Assembly: GCA_023374045.1 (NCBI GenBank) | Contig: CM041780.1 | Coordinates: 38,331,030 to 38,395,029, forward strand | Source: Limonium bicolor | Taxonomy: Eukaryota > Streptophyta > Magnoliopsida > Caryophyllales > Plumbaginaceae | DNA: 64,000 nucleotides | Direction of reading: 5' to 3' | Shown: one piece after another, positions 12,601-21,949 of the stretch | Layout of the letters: each line of letters opens with the position of its first letter | How positions within the stretch are numbered: position 1 is the first letter of the stretch | Translations under genes and position numbers: made by a program | The notes under the pieces: generated by a model | What the model saw: the letters and a program-made list of their open reading frames with translations, nothing else | What the model was told of the DNA's origin: nothing | The model's database searches: none

Positions 12601-14085
12601 TTTCTCCTAAGGCATTAAACCACATTGAGATAGCTTGTTTACCTCTTTTCCTCACAAATTTCCTTCTTGTTTCCTTGTAAAACCGGTAGGGCATTTGGTT
12701 CCTTGCCAACAACTAAACAATATACCAACTTTAAAATGAGTATATAAGCTTTAAGCTTTATCTCATTGTAAACCCTAGTTACATATATTATCTTAAGGTA
12801 TTAACATGATTGTTTTACCTTGGAATGGAAAGAGAGCTTGAATATATATCAAGAGAGGACTCCACCTAGCCCTTGGGAGATTCAAATGAAGCTAAAACAA
12901 GACAAGAAAGACACCATTACAAGGTGCATTTTCGGTTATGACAAAACATGAAGGAAATGTCATTTTTCTTTGAGTTTCCTTACCTTGAAGCAAAGGAGAA
13001 CAAGAATATGTGAAAAGGTGAGCTCAAGCTCCTCCCATGGTGATTCCTCTTGGCACCGAAATGGTGGTTTTGAGGATTTGAAAGGACAAGGTTGAAGAGC
13101 TTGCTCCAACTAAGAGAACGGTAGTCTCGGAATTAAATTCGGAGCATGGAGTCATAAGTTACAAGTGAGGAAGGATGAGAATGGCATGGCTCTGTTTGGA
13201 AACCGATGGAGAGAGGAGGAAGAGAAAACCACCGTGGGAAATGAAGGGAAGAAGAGAATGAGAAGGTAAGTTTGCTTTTGTTAAGATATTTATCCTTATA
13301 AAGCAAATAGTATACTAATTAGTCATTCTTTCTTTTCTTTGTAAACTAACAAAGGTGGTGAGTCACAACACCTTAAAAACCGGCCCCAAATAGTGCCTAA
13401 GGGTACTTTAGACTTTATTAGTCAATTGTCTCACTTATCACATTATATGTTACAAACTAGTTATAAAAATCACTATTCACCAACTAAGGCACATAGAAGT
13501 GAAATTTTTGATTTCCCACTAATATGGCCACCCAAATGTGATACTATATAGTACACATGTTAATTAAAGAGTAATGATGGACATTTAGCCACTCAAAACT
13601 CATTTACAAGACAATTTTTCAAAAACGTGCTTTAAGACTCCTTAAAGCACATTTTGCGTTTTAACTTGTTTTCAAGCTTGGTTTTCTTTGGTAATTGATT
13701 TAATATGTTCATTACCATATAAATAAGGTATAGGTATGACCATTAGGTCTTATACACACTCATCCCAAGCTTAGAGCACATTTTTGCTCATATTGACTTA
13801 AGGTATTACCTTGTGTTTTATTTGGTTTCATTGTCTACCAAAGTTTCCTAAGGACTTATTTAGCCTTATTAAATCATAATTAAATGTTATCAAGTCTTGG
13901 TAGGCCCTTTGGGTCCTAACCAAGTTCACTCCAACCTTAGAGCATGTTTTTGCTCAAACCGTGTCTTAGTGTTTTATTGTGTTTTACCATGGTTTAAACT
14001 ATACCCTGATGTTCCTAAGGCACTTTTTAGCCTTTAGATACACATTTAATCATTTAGTCAACATACCAAAGTTTGGGGTATTTCA
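9639..14085 (-). repeat. Element A 5' LTR (right copy)
   Basis: 4447 bp; collinear with 309-4711. Differences are largely one- or few-base indels, many in homopolymers (for example runs at 10003-10035 against 669-700). Contains the same conserved blocks (about 10000-10118 and 11201-11285) and the inverted-motif array at 11598-11860. No gene. Confidence 0.95.
11598..11860. repeat. CCGACCCA / TGGGTCGG inverted-motif array (A, right LTR)
   Basis: Counterpart of 2252-2508. Because the motif and its complement carry no stops, open frames appear on both strands here (11590-11928 and 11665-11886); these are repeat artefacts. Confidence 0.85.
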
Positions 14086-14107
14086 TCATTGGGCATCTCT
14101 AGGTGGC

Positions 14108-14416
14108 GTCCGACCCAAGGGTCCGACCCAAGTTTGGGTCGGACGACCTCTGTTTAACGCCAGGGAAAGGTTCTGGAATGGTCCGACCCAGAGGACTTGG
14201 GTCGGACAGGTGAGTTTTAGAGGGCAGATAAGTTTCTGGAATGGTCCGACCCAGAAGGTTGGGTCGGACGTGGGTCGGACATGGGAGGTTTTTAGAAGAC
14301 GGAAAATTTCTGGAATGGTCCGACCCAGTTGGTTGGGTCAGACTGGGTTCGGACATGTAGAGTTTTTTTCAAAACCCGAAAGTTACTGGAAGGGTCCGAC
14401 GGTGGGTCGGACGGCC
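14108..14416. repeat. GTCCGACCCA / TGGGTCGGAC inverted-motif array (B, 5' LTR)
   Basis: Roughly 60-base units, each with a GGTCCGACCCAG arm, a short spacer and a TGGGTCGGAC arm. B uses TCCGAC/GTCGGA arms where C uses ACCGAC/GTCGGT, so both arms differ together. Reading frames on both strands here are by-products. Confidence 0.85.
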
Positions 14417-14722
14417 CTTAACACTTAAAAAAAAAAGAAATTTTGAATTCTAAGATTGATAATTGGTAATAAGGTATACCTTTGGTAGGGTGGTAATGAT
14501 TAGGACCCTAAGAACTTAAGGGATTAAGTTAAATTAAGTTAAGTATAAATTGTAATGTTTAAAGTTATGTTTGTAAGCTAAGTGGCAAAGACTTGAGAGG
14601 ATTATTGAATGGGAATCCTTAGGGACTAAGTGAGTTAAGTAAGGTGCAAATAACTAATGACCTAAAAATGAATGAATGTTTTAGGTTTGTGAGTTGGGAC
14701 CCGAAAGGTTAAAACAACAACG

Positions 14723-14834
14723 CGACGGTGAACGGTACAATCCTTCTTGTGACCTGCTTGCTAACGAGGTGTCCCTCGGCTTGTGTGCTATCTGTTTTAT
14801 TGCTATGACTAAACAAGATAAAGCATGCAACCGG
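14723..14834 (+). other. Conserved mid-LTR block (B, 5' LTR)
   Basis: Includes GTGAACGGTACA, TTCTTGTGACCTGCTTGC, the CGAGG-TGTC-CCTCG hairpin, CGGCTTGTGTGCTAT and AAGATAAAGCATGCAACCGG. Nearly identical in C (54028-54141), although flanking LTR DNA is much less alike. Second B copy 25193-25305. Confidence 0.6.
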
Positions 14835-15450
14835 TTATATTTATTCTCGTTGTGTTTGTGTTATCTTTACACTACCCGCGAGACTTGAGATGGTTACTAA
14901 CCAAGTTTAGTACTTACTGAGTTAAGAATAAGAGTTAAGTTTGATGGTTGTTGGTTAATGCCCGTTAAGGCTTAGCTCGCACATGGTGATTAAGATGTCT
15001 ACTAACTGGAACTTGAGTGAGGAAACCCGGGACCGATCTCCGGTCAGGCATGCTAAGGAAAAAGGGAGACGGTATCTGAATCAGATCCGCCCTCCGCTTA
15101 AGGACTTGTCTTCGGACTTGTAGCCTAGGGCCGTTGCCGGCTCAGCTACGCTGGACTCCCGTCCCGAGTAGGTGGCATTAAGATCGTGCGGTGGGATCAC
15201 CTAAATCCCAGATTCGAATTAAGCTACAACCATTCCCTTCCAGGAACGGTTTGTATACTGAGAATGAGTTGAGATTGATATTAAGGTAAGGAACTGAGAT
15301 TAAGGAAATGAGGACTAAGGAAGGGGTTACTAACCCACTTGATAAGAGAACGCTTGAGTCGTTCATTGTTTGTGAACTATATGTGTTCATCTGTGACTAT
15401 TGTTACTGCACTTCATATTGTGCTTGTGTATGTAATCAATTTCCATGCTA

Positions 15451-15556
15451 TCGACAATTATTCGTCGTAGCCCCGTTAGCTTGGGGGCCATGAGAGGGTG
15501 TACCAGCATTCGTGCTGACCCCCCTTGGGGGCTATTTTTACACTTGCAGGTAAGAG
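15451..15556 (+). other. Conserved LTR 3'-end block (B, 5' LTR)
   Basis: Contains TCGACAATTA, GCTTGGGGGCCATGAGAG, the GCATTCGTGC hairpin, CCCC-TTGGGGGC and a pyrimidine tract ending in TTGCAGGTAAGAG, which has both splice-acceptor and splice-donor appearance. Matches C 55136-55236 and B 25914-26022. Confidence 0.6.
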
Positions 15557-15898
15557 ACCCATGAGGACGCACTACGAGAGTAGGAGCGGTTAGACTTAGG
15601 GTGGGATGTTTATTTGAGTTCGGGTTGCGCTTGTGCACCCGACTGTTTATATTTAAACTGATGTAAGGTTGAGATTATGTTTAAGCTACTTGTACTCGGT
15701 TGGTTGTGGTATTGTGGTTGGTGATGTTTTGAGTTGGATAAGTATTTTGGATAAGTATTGTAAATGTTAAGGCCGGTATATTCTAACGATCAGACCGTGG
15801 CAAGGTCCAGGTGTTTATTATTTCCACTGCGACGTATTCGATTAAGTGTTCAGTTTTGCGATAACCACGAATGGCTTTGGGTGGGGTGTTACAAAAAG

Positions 15899-15923
15899 TG
15901 GTATCAGAGCGTACTACGCTCTG
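15899..15923 (+). other. Element B PBS (tRNA-iMet) overlapping a hairpin
   Basis: TGGTATCAGAGCG at 15899-15911, five bases after the LTR, complements the 3' end of plant initiator tRNA-Met. CAGAGCGTA-C-TACGCTCTG (15905-15923) is a perfect 9-bp stem that starts inside the PBS. Confidence 0.92.
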
Positions 15924-16770
15924 ATCAAGAAATACCGGACATGAGTAACCACCGAGTTAGGATATAAGTTAAGGAATAAGTGATGGGTTAAGGGTGTGAG
16001 AAGTTAGAGCGAGTAGAGTCAGATGACCACTAATAAGTGTGGATCGTCTTTATCGTCTACGGACGTTATAAATTCGTTAACCGAAACAGTGGTGAATACA
16101 AATCTAATGTGAGTTATGCTTGTTCAGATGGCAGGACGTCCTAGGGAAGCCGAGGTCGCGGCCAGGGTGATGATGCTTCAGGAATACCTGGAGGGCAGAC
16201 GATCGCAGAGATCGTAGCTGCCGCATTAGGGTATATGGGCTATCAGCCTGGTGTGGGTGCACCACCTCCACCGCCACAACCTAGGGAACCAAACTGGGTG
16301 AAGAGTCTAGCAGATCTTCGACCCGCGCACTTTAAGGGGGAGACCGATCCCGCCAAGCTTGAGGCGTACATCTCCGAGCTGGAGACCGCCTTCGAGACCC
16401 TTGATGTCCCTGCTGGGATCAAGGTGCGTCTAGCTGCTGCCTTCTATCTGAAGGGGGCGGCAGGCGATTGGTGGAAGCTGGTGAGGGCAAGCATGTGGCC
16501 AATCCAGAGTTCGGCTGGGAGCAGTACACCGCCTTGCTACGAGCAAAGTACTACCCCGCCCATGTCCAGACGAAGAAGCGCTTACAGTTGGATGCGCTTA
16601 AGTAGACGGACAAGATGACAGTGGATGAGTATTACTCAGAGTTCACTGCCTTGCTCCGTCTTCTGCCAGGTCTTGGATACTCTGACCAGATCTTGGTGGA
16701 CCGCTTCTATGGCAGGCTAAGCCATCGACTCCACTACGGCATGGGGCCGACGAGTTACACTACCTTGCAG

Positions 16771-16855
16771 GTAATAAGAATGATTGAGATTTGAGTAAGT
16801 AATGAGTAAGATTTAGATTATGAGAAATAAGAGTGACTAATACTATGGAAAGCAG
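16771..16855 (+). other. Putative intron 1 in element B gag
   Basis: Starts CAG|GTAATAAG and ends GAAAGCAG|GAG; 85 bp, AT-rich with stops. Gag sense continues across it: SYTTLQ before and ECYHAAAKVE after, in the same phase. Typical plant intron size. An alternative is a non-spliced insertion. Confidence 0.6.
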
Positions 16856-17107
16856 GAGTGCTATCATGCCGCTGCTAAGGTTGAGATAACCGTCCAGCTG
16901 AGGGACGAGGAGAATGCTAAGAGGAAGAGTGATGGTAAGAGCTCAGAGAGTCAAGGGCAAGGAGGGTACAAGAAACAAAGTACCAGCCTCAGGCCCAGAA
17001 AAATCAGAACCCAAAGGGAAAGGAGGAAAAGGAGAAGGCTCCGGAAGAGCCATTGAAGTTGACGTATGCTATTGCAGCTACACCCCTGCGCTCTAGGGCG
17101 CCAAAGG

Positions 17108-17186
17108 GTAAGGAATTGATATTGAATGTGTTAAGAAACAAATTAGTAACCATTTGAGATATGAGAATTGACATTATAATCATCAG
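17108..17186 (+). other. Putative intron 2 in element B gag
   Basis: Starts CCAAAGG|GTAAGGA and ends CATCAG|GATCTG; 79 bp, AT-rich with stops. The frame TPLRSRAPKG before it continues after it into the segment leading to the first zinc knuckle. Confidence 0.6.
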
Positions 17187-17526
17187 GATCTGAGACTGAG
17201 AAGGGAGCCGGTGGTGGCTACCAGCGACGCTTCATCTGTAGGTGGTGTCACAAGGACCACCCCGGCTCGACTGTAAAGGGAACAAGGTGGAGTGCAACTT
17301 TTGTGGAGTTTATGGACACCGGGCATATGAGTGTTACCGGAACCCTGCTAGCAGAGCCTATAGGCCCGATACCAGGGGCAAGGGCAAGACCGACCAGGGA
17401 GCTGGATCTGACGGTCAGAGGAAGGTGCAGCAGCCGGCGGACAAGAACCCACGGGTGACCCAGAAGTCGGGACCCACTTTACACATGGTGGACCGGACGA
17501 TGAGCCTGAACCCTCATCGAGGCCAG

Positions 17527-17658
17527 GTACCACTATAACCATTTAGTAATAAAAATTCCTGCTTACCGCATTATCATGCATGTTTGGTGAATAAATGAGT
17601 TAAGTAAGAATAAGATGAGATTAGGACTTAAGTAAGATATAACCTACTACCACTTTAG
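17527..17658 (+). other. Putative intron 3 between gag zinc knuckles and AlkB
   Basis: Starts GGCCAG|GTACCA and ends CACTTTAG|GAAGAT; 132 bp, AT-rich with stops. Frame 1 on both sides would join in phase 0. The later AG at 18548-18549 (AATTAG|GTTATGG) is also in phase 0 with the same donor, so skipping AlkB to join gag directly to protease is possible in principle. Confidence 0.5.
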
Positions 17659-18395
17659 GAAGATTCAACATCTGCTACCCAATACCATCTACACACCAAC
17701 CCGGAGCACACCGACATCGAAACCATAGACTTTCCAACTGAACAATGTCAGGTTATCCGCCCAGGTACGATTTTATTAAGGGGATACCTGACACCCGAAG
17801 CACAAATAGCCATCATCAGAAGATGCAATCAACTAGGAATGGACCGGGAGGTTTTACACACCGGAGTACCCAGGGGGAGCAAGGATGAAATTAAAGATGA
17901 TGAGCTTGGGCAAGGATTGGAATCCGTATGCCAGGAATTACCAAACCATGAGGGTGCAAGATGGAGTCTCGCCACCGGGAATACCCGAAGAGTTCCATCC
18001 AGTGATTACACAAGTCGTGGAAATCGCTCAGCAGTTGGAAGCTGAACCGATTCCAGACATCCAGGCAGACATTTGCATTGTAACTTCTACGAGAAGGATG
18101 GGAAGCTGGGACTACACCAGGATAAGGACGAGACAACGGAGTCTCTCGAAAGAGGGATACCCGTAGTGTCTTTGTCCATTGGAGATGATGCGGAGTTTTT
18201 ATACGGCGAGCAGAAGCGTGCGGACCGTGCAGATAAGTTAGTACTTAAGTCAGGTGATGTGTTAATTATGGGAGGAGAATCAAGGATGTTATACCATGGG
18301 ATTAAGAGAATCAAGCTGAATACACAATCGTCAGCAGTAATCAATGCGACGCATATGAGACCAGAAGATTAAACCTAACCTTTAGACAATATTAG
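17659..18395 (+). pseudogene. AlkB-like 2-oxoglutarate/Fe(II) dioxygenase domain captured in element B
   Basis: AlkB enzymes oxidatively remove alkyl groups from nucleic-acid bases using Fe(II) and 2-oxoglutarate; some plant RNA viruses carry the domain. Seen here in order: RPGTILLRGYLTPEAQ (from about 17760), LKMMSLGKDWNP (17887-17925), IPEEFHP, NFYEKDGKLGLHQDKDE with the iron-binding HxD (His 18115-18117, Asp 18121-18123), PVVSLSIGDDAEFLYG, LKSGDVLIMGG, the distal iron-binding His in MLYHG (18295-18297) and RLNLTFRQY with both 2-oxoglutarate-contacting arginines (18366-18386), then TAG at 18393. That is about 245 codons, near full length for the family. Three frame changes (near 17880, 18080 and 18365) interrupt it, so it is not translatable as printed. 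It lies between gag zinc knuckles and protease, on the element's strand, with intron-like borders. Source (host gene or virus) cannot be told here. Confidence 0.88.
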
Positions 18396-18549
18396 CCATG
18401 TAATGTTAGAAGGAGATGAGGAATGAGATGTAATATTGAAGCACATTTGTAAACAGGATGGTCATGAATAAGATAACAGTGTTGTTCATATAAATTGTTA
18501 CGACTCTTGTTATACCATCAATACTCATGAAGCTTGTGAACACAATTAG
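18396..18549 (+). other. Non-coding linker between AlkB and protease
   Basis: 154 bp of AT-rich sequence with stops in all forward frames, ending in AATTAG|GTTATGGAC, a possible splice acceptor directly before the protease frame. It may be the 3' part of an intron or an untranslated spacer. Confidence 0.45.
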
Positions 18550-19035
18550 GTTATGGACTCGGTACGGAAGTGCACTAAGCATACTTACAGAGGCACAGCC
18601 GACGCCAGCGGTACTATCCTCACCGGCACCTTTTCGATTAATGGGATTGAGGCATCAGTTCTCTTCGACTCAGGGGCCTCGCATACCTTTGTCTCGGCAT
18701 CATTCGCGAGCAGGTTGGGGCTAGATGCTGATGAGCTACCCGACTTCACGGTTACGCTCCCGTCTAAGGAGAAGGTTCGTTGCACTCGTTATTACCGAGG
18801 AGCCACTATCAGAATTAAGGGAGAAGACTTTTCAGTCAGTTTCATTGAGTTCAGTAAGCTAGGATTTGATGTTATCTTCGGGATGAACTGGTTGGAGCGG
18901 CACAAGGGACATATCCTCTGCGCCGAGCATAGATTGCTGCTCAGGAGTCCGTCTGGGGTAACAATATCATACCGCCAGAGGCCCAGAGAGCCTTCGACTA
19001 GGATTATCACCGCCATGGCAATGTATACGAATTAA
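18550..19035 (+). pseudogene. pol: Element B pol: retropepsin-type aspartic protease
   Basis: Cleaves the Gag-Pol polyprotein. An ATG at 18553 opens the frame; the active-site triad region is VLFDSGASHTFVS with the catalytic Asp at 18667-18669, followed by the flap-side FDVIFGMNWLERH typical of Ty3/gypsy proteases. A TAA at 19033-19035 closes the frame, but the next codons continue in the same frame into the reverse transcriptase leader. The break is therefore a single nonsense codon, not a domain end. Whether pol starts here or is fused to gag by splicing or frameshift is not resolved. Confidence 0.88.
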
Positions 19036-20560
19036 TTAAGGAAAAAGGAAGAAGTGTACCTCTGCTATGTACAGGACATAGAGAGAGACCCTGAGTTCGA
19101 CCCCGACTTATCTGTAGTGTCGGAGTTCCCCGACTTATTTCCATGGGAACTGCCCGGCATGCCACCCACTCGAGAGGTAGAGTTCACCATCGAGCTGCTA
19201 CCTGGTACCGGACCGATAGCCAAGGCACCATACCGTATGGCTCCAGCAGAAATGGCTGAGTTAAAAGAACAATTGAAAGATTTGTTGGATAAGGGATTCA
19301 TTAGACCAAGTGTTTCACCATGGGGAGCGCCAGTCCTCTTCGTGAAGAAGAAGTATTGTAGTCTCCGCCTCTGCATCGACTACAGAGAGCTGAATGCAGT
19401 GACAGTGAAGAATAAGTACCCACTACCCCGCATTGACGATCTGTTCGATCAGTTGAAGGGAGCATATGTGTTCTCCAAGATTGATTTCAGATCGGGGTAT
19501 CATCAGATAGCCATTAAGGAGGGAGACATTGAGAAGATGGCATTCCGGACACGATACGGCCACTATGAGTTTACAGTGATGCTGTTCGGTTTGTCGAACG
19601 CACCGGCGAAATTTATGGATCTGATGAACCGCTTGTCCGGGAGCAGCTGGACAAGTCGGTTGTGGTTTTTTATTGATGACATTTTGATATACTCGAAGTC
19701 TAAGGTTGAACATGAGGAACATCTGAGGAGGGTATGGAAATACTGAGGGAGAACCAGCTATATGCTAAGTTCTCCAAGTGTGAGTTTTGGCTTGACCAGG
19801 TCTCTTTCCTAGGTCATGTCATCTTAGATGCTGGGATCGCAGTGGATCCAGCAAAGATTGATGCTGTACGTACTTGGCCAAGGCCGAAGACTGTTACCGA
19901 CATCCGGAGCTTTCTTGGTCTGGCAGGTTACTACAGGAGGTTTGTTAGAGATTTCAGCAAGGTCGCGAAACCGATGACCAGTCTGATGAAGAAAGATGCA
20001 CCGTTCTTGTGGACAGTTGACTGTGAGAGATCATTTCAGCGCTTGAAGGACTCACTGACCACTGCACCGTTCTGACCATTCCAGACGGTATAGAGGGCTT
20101 TGAGGTTTATTGTGATGCATCCGGCAGAGGGCTGGGTTGCGTGCTCATGCAACATGGCAAGGTGGTGGCATATGCCTCACGTCAGTTGAAGAAACATGAG
20201 GAGAACTACCCCACACATGATTTAGAGCTGGGAGCTGTAGTCTTCGCTTTGAAGATATGGCACCACTACTTATATGGGGTTAGTGTCACGATCTACACCG
20301 ATCACAAGAGTTTGAGATACATATTCACTCAGAAGGAGTTAAATCTTCGACAGAGGAGATAGTTAGAGTTTCTGAAAGACTATGACATTGACCTCCAATA
20401 CAAAGAGGGGAAGGCCAATGTTGTAGCGGACGCCCTGAGCCGTCGAGCACACTCACTCCATTCGCTAGTTTCTTTCTCCAGCTTGGTTGATGAGGTGCGA
20501 GAGGCTCAGAGGACAGATGAGTACATGAGAGAGGTCAGACAGAAGCTGACAGATGGTACC
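19036..20560 (+). pseudogene. pol: Element B pol: reverse transcriptase and RNase H
   Basis: Copies element RNA to DNA and degrades the RNA. RT blocks in order: [63 protein letters not shown], the [10 protein letters not shown] catalytic box (19669 onward), then, after a frame change near 19735, [14 protein letters not shown] and [13 protein letters not shown]. RNase H follows another frame change near 20072: [49 protein letters not shown] at 20360-20362 interrupts before LEFLKDYDIDL, and the domain ends near ADALSRRAHS. Domains have normal family length. At least two frameshifts and one stop make it inactive as printed. Confidence 0.92.
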
Positions 20561-21936
20561 ATTTGAGAGTCAGAAATACGACTTCAGACTTCATGATGAT
20601 GATTTGATCAGACTTAAGGGCCGTTATGTATACCACGGGGCAACACGGATCTGAAAGACCGTATACTTAGAGAATCACACTGTTCTTCAGTTTCCATCCA
20701 TCCGGGAGCCTCTAAAATGTACAAAGACATGAAGAGATACTTCTGGTGGTCGGGGATGAGACCGATGTTACTAGATTGAGGTCAGAATGTTACACCACGA
20801 GTTCGTCTTGAGGTGTCTCACATGCCAAAGGTGAAATTCGAGCACCGACGACCGGGCGGAGGTACAGTCGATGCAGTTCCGGAGTGGAAGTTCCATGATA
20901 TCTCCATGGACTTCGTAGTTGGGCTTCCACCTGCTAGGGGAGGTCTCAACATGATATGGGTGGTGGTGGATCGCCTTACCAAAGTAGCCCGATTCATACC
21001 GATGAAGGATACTTGGAAGGTGACCAAATTAGCTGAGTTATTGAGAATGAAATCATGAGACATCACGGCATACCAAAGACCATAGTGTCAGATAGAGATA
21101 CCAGATTCCTTTCGAGGTACTGGAGAGCTACCAGAGAAGCGTTGGGTACAGAACTCAAGCTGAGTACCGCGTTCCATCCTCAGACAGATGGTCAGACTGA
21201 GCGTACTATTCAGACACTCAAGGACATGCTGAGAGCATGTGCCTTAGACTTCCAGGGCAGTTGGATTGACAGATTGCATCTGATCGAGTTTGCATACAAC
21301 AACAGCTATCACGCTTCGATCAAGATGGCACCTTTTCAAGCGCTGTACGGTAGACCATGTCGTACACCGCTCTGCTGGGATGAGTCGAGTGAGACGGTCA
21401 TTATAGGACCAGAGTACTTAGAACAAGTTAAGGCTGAAGTTCAGCAAATTGGGGAGAACATGAAAGCTGCTCAAGATAGGCAGAAGTCGTATGCTGATGT
21501 TCGACGACGGGACCTGGAGTTCACAGTGGGCGACCAGGTATTTCTGCGAGTTTCACCGATGAAGGGTGTATTCAAGTTTGGGCAGAATGGCAAGTTAAGC
21601 CCGAAATTTGTTGGTCCCTATGAGATTACGGAGCAGGTGGGCCCGGTTGCTTACAGGTTGAATTTACCTGCTGAGCTGGGTAAAATGCATGATGTTTTTC
21701 ATGTTTCACAGCTAAAGAAATACATGCACCACCCCTCCCATGTGTTAGAACCTAAGAAGTTGAAATATGAGATCCGTGGAGACTCCTCAGAGAATCTTGG
21801 ACAGTAAGACTAGGGACACTCGCCACAAGTCAGTGCGACTGGTGAAGGTTCTCTAGTCTAACCAGGATGTCGAAGAGGCTACGTAGGAATTAGAGGATAA
21901 GATGAGGGTGAAGTACCCTTCTTTGTTTACTGACTA
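20561..21936 (+). pseudogene. pol: Element B pol: integrase with C-terminal chromodomain
   Basis: Inserts element cDNA into chromosomes. The zinc-binding part is damaged but recognisable near 20670-20830 (ESH, FHPSGASKMYKDMKRYFWW after a frame shift, CLTCQ). The catalytic core shows D in ISMDFVVGLP, D in TIVSDRDTRF and E in DGQTERTIQ, with a frame change near 21050. The C-terminal part has GPYEITEQVGPVAYRLNLP and MHDVFHVSQLKKY. After 21807 a further frame carries the chromodomain remnant (VRLVKVL, NQDVEEAT, ELEDKM), with two TAG codons where tryptophan is expected, ending at TGA/TAG near 21936. Chromodomains of this clade bind heterochromatic histone marks and bias insertion, which fits the nested setting. 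Confidence 0.9.
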
Positions 21937-21949
21937 GATCATCTATATA

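Larger units (their letters stand above)
309..14085 (-). mobile_element. Element A: non-autonomous LTR retrotransposon with 4.4 kb LTRs
   Basis: Two 4.4 kb near-identical direct repeats (309-4711 and 9639-14085) flank 4.9 kb. Orientation is minus: the PBS complement lies beside the right LTR (9621-9633) and the PPT complement beside the left LTR (4712-4728). Read on the minus strand the LTR runs TGAAATACCCC to GTGTTACA, as in elements B and C. The internal region has no recognisable gag, RT or integrase, so it must depend on a partner. Shared LTR ends, PBS and PPT make B-type chromoviruses the likely helper (inference). The element is nested in the B 5' LTR. The two LTRs differ mostly by small indels, which implies recent insertion. 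Confidence 0.93.
14089..15893 (+). repeat. Element B 5' LTR, piece downstream of the A insertion
   Basis: Collinear with 24548-26364 and ending GGGGTGTTACA. Contains the inverted-motif array (14108-14416), conserved blocks (14723-14834 and 15451-15556) and a single ACAACC hairpin (15226-15254) that is amplified in C. No gene. Confidence 0.95.
16128..17526 (+). pseudogene. gag: Element B gag (capsid plus two zinc knuckles), broken, apparently with introns
   Basis: Encodes the structural Gag polyprotein that packages element RNA in cytoplasmic particles. The ATG at 16128 gives MAGRP; a frame change within a few codons leads to a G/R-rich start and then QTIAEIVAAALGYMGYQ. The capsid (Retrotrans_gag) domain follows with AHFKGETDPAKLEAY, the GDWWKLV core (near 16470) and DKMTVDEYYSEF. 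One frameshift lies near 16495 and an in-frame TAG at 16602-16604 after DALK. The C-terminal part has a basic linker and two knuckles: CRWCHKDH (about 17230, one-base frame change just after) and CNFCGVYGHRAYEC (about 17300). The coding frame jumps over two GT-AG segments (16771-16855, 17108-17186). Next downstream is the AlkB domain, not protease as in ordinary Tekay elements. Confidence 0.85.

Noticed and set aside
11590..14428. Open frames on both strands of the CCGACCCA arrays
   Set aside because: They follow from a stop-free repeat and its complement; they are frame-shifted between LTR copies and have no protein signature.
17659..18395. AlkB region as an intact host ALKBH gene
   Set aside because: It is inside the retrotransposon between gag and protease, on the same strand, has three frame changes, and no separate promoter or terminator is visible.
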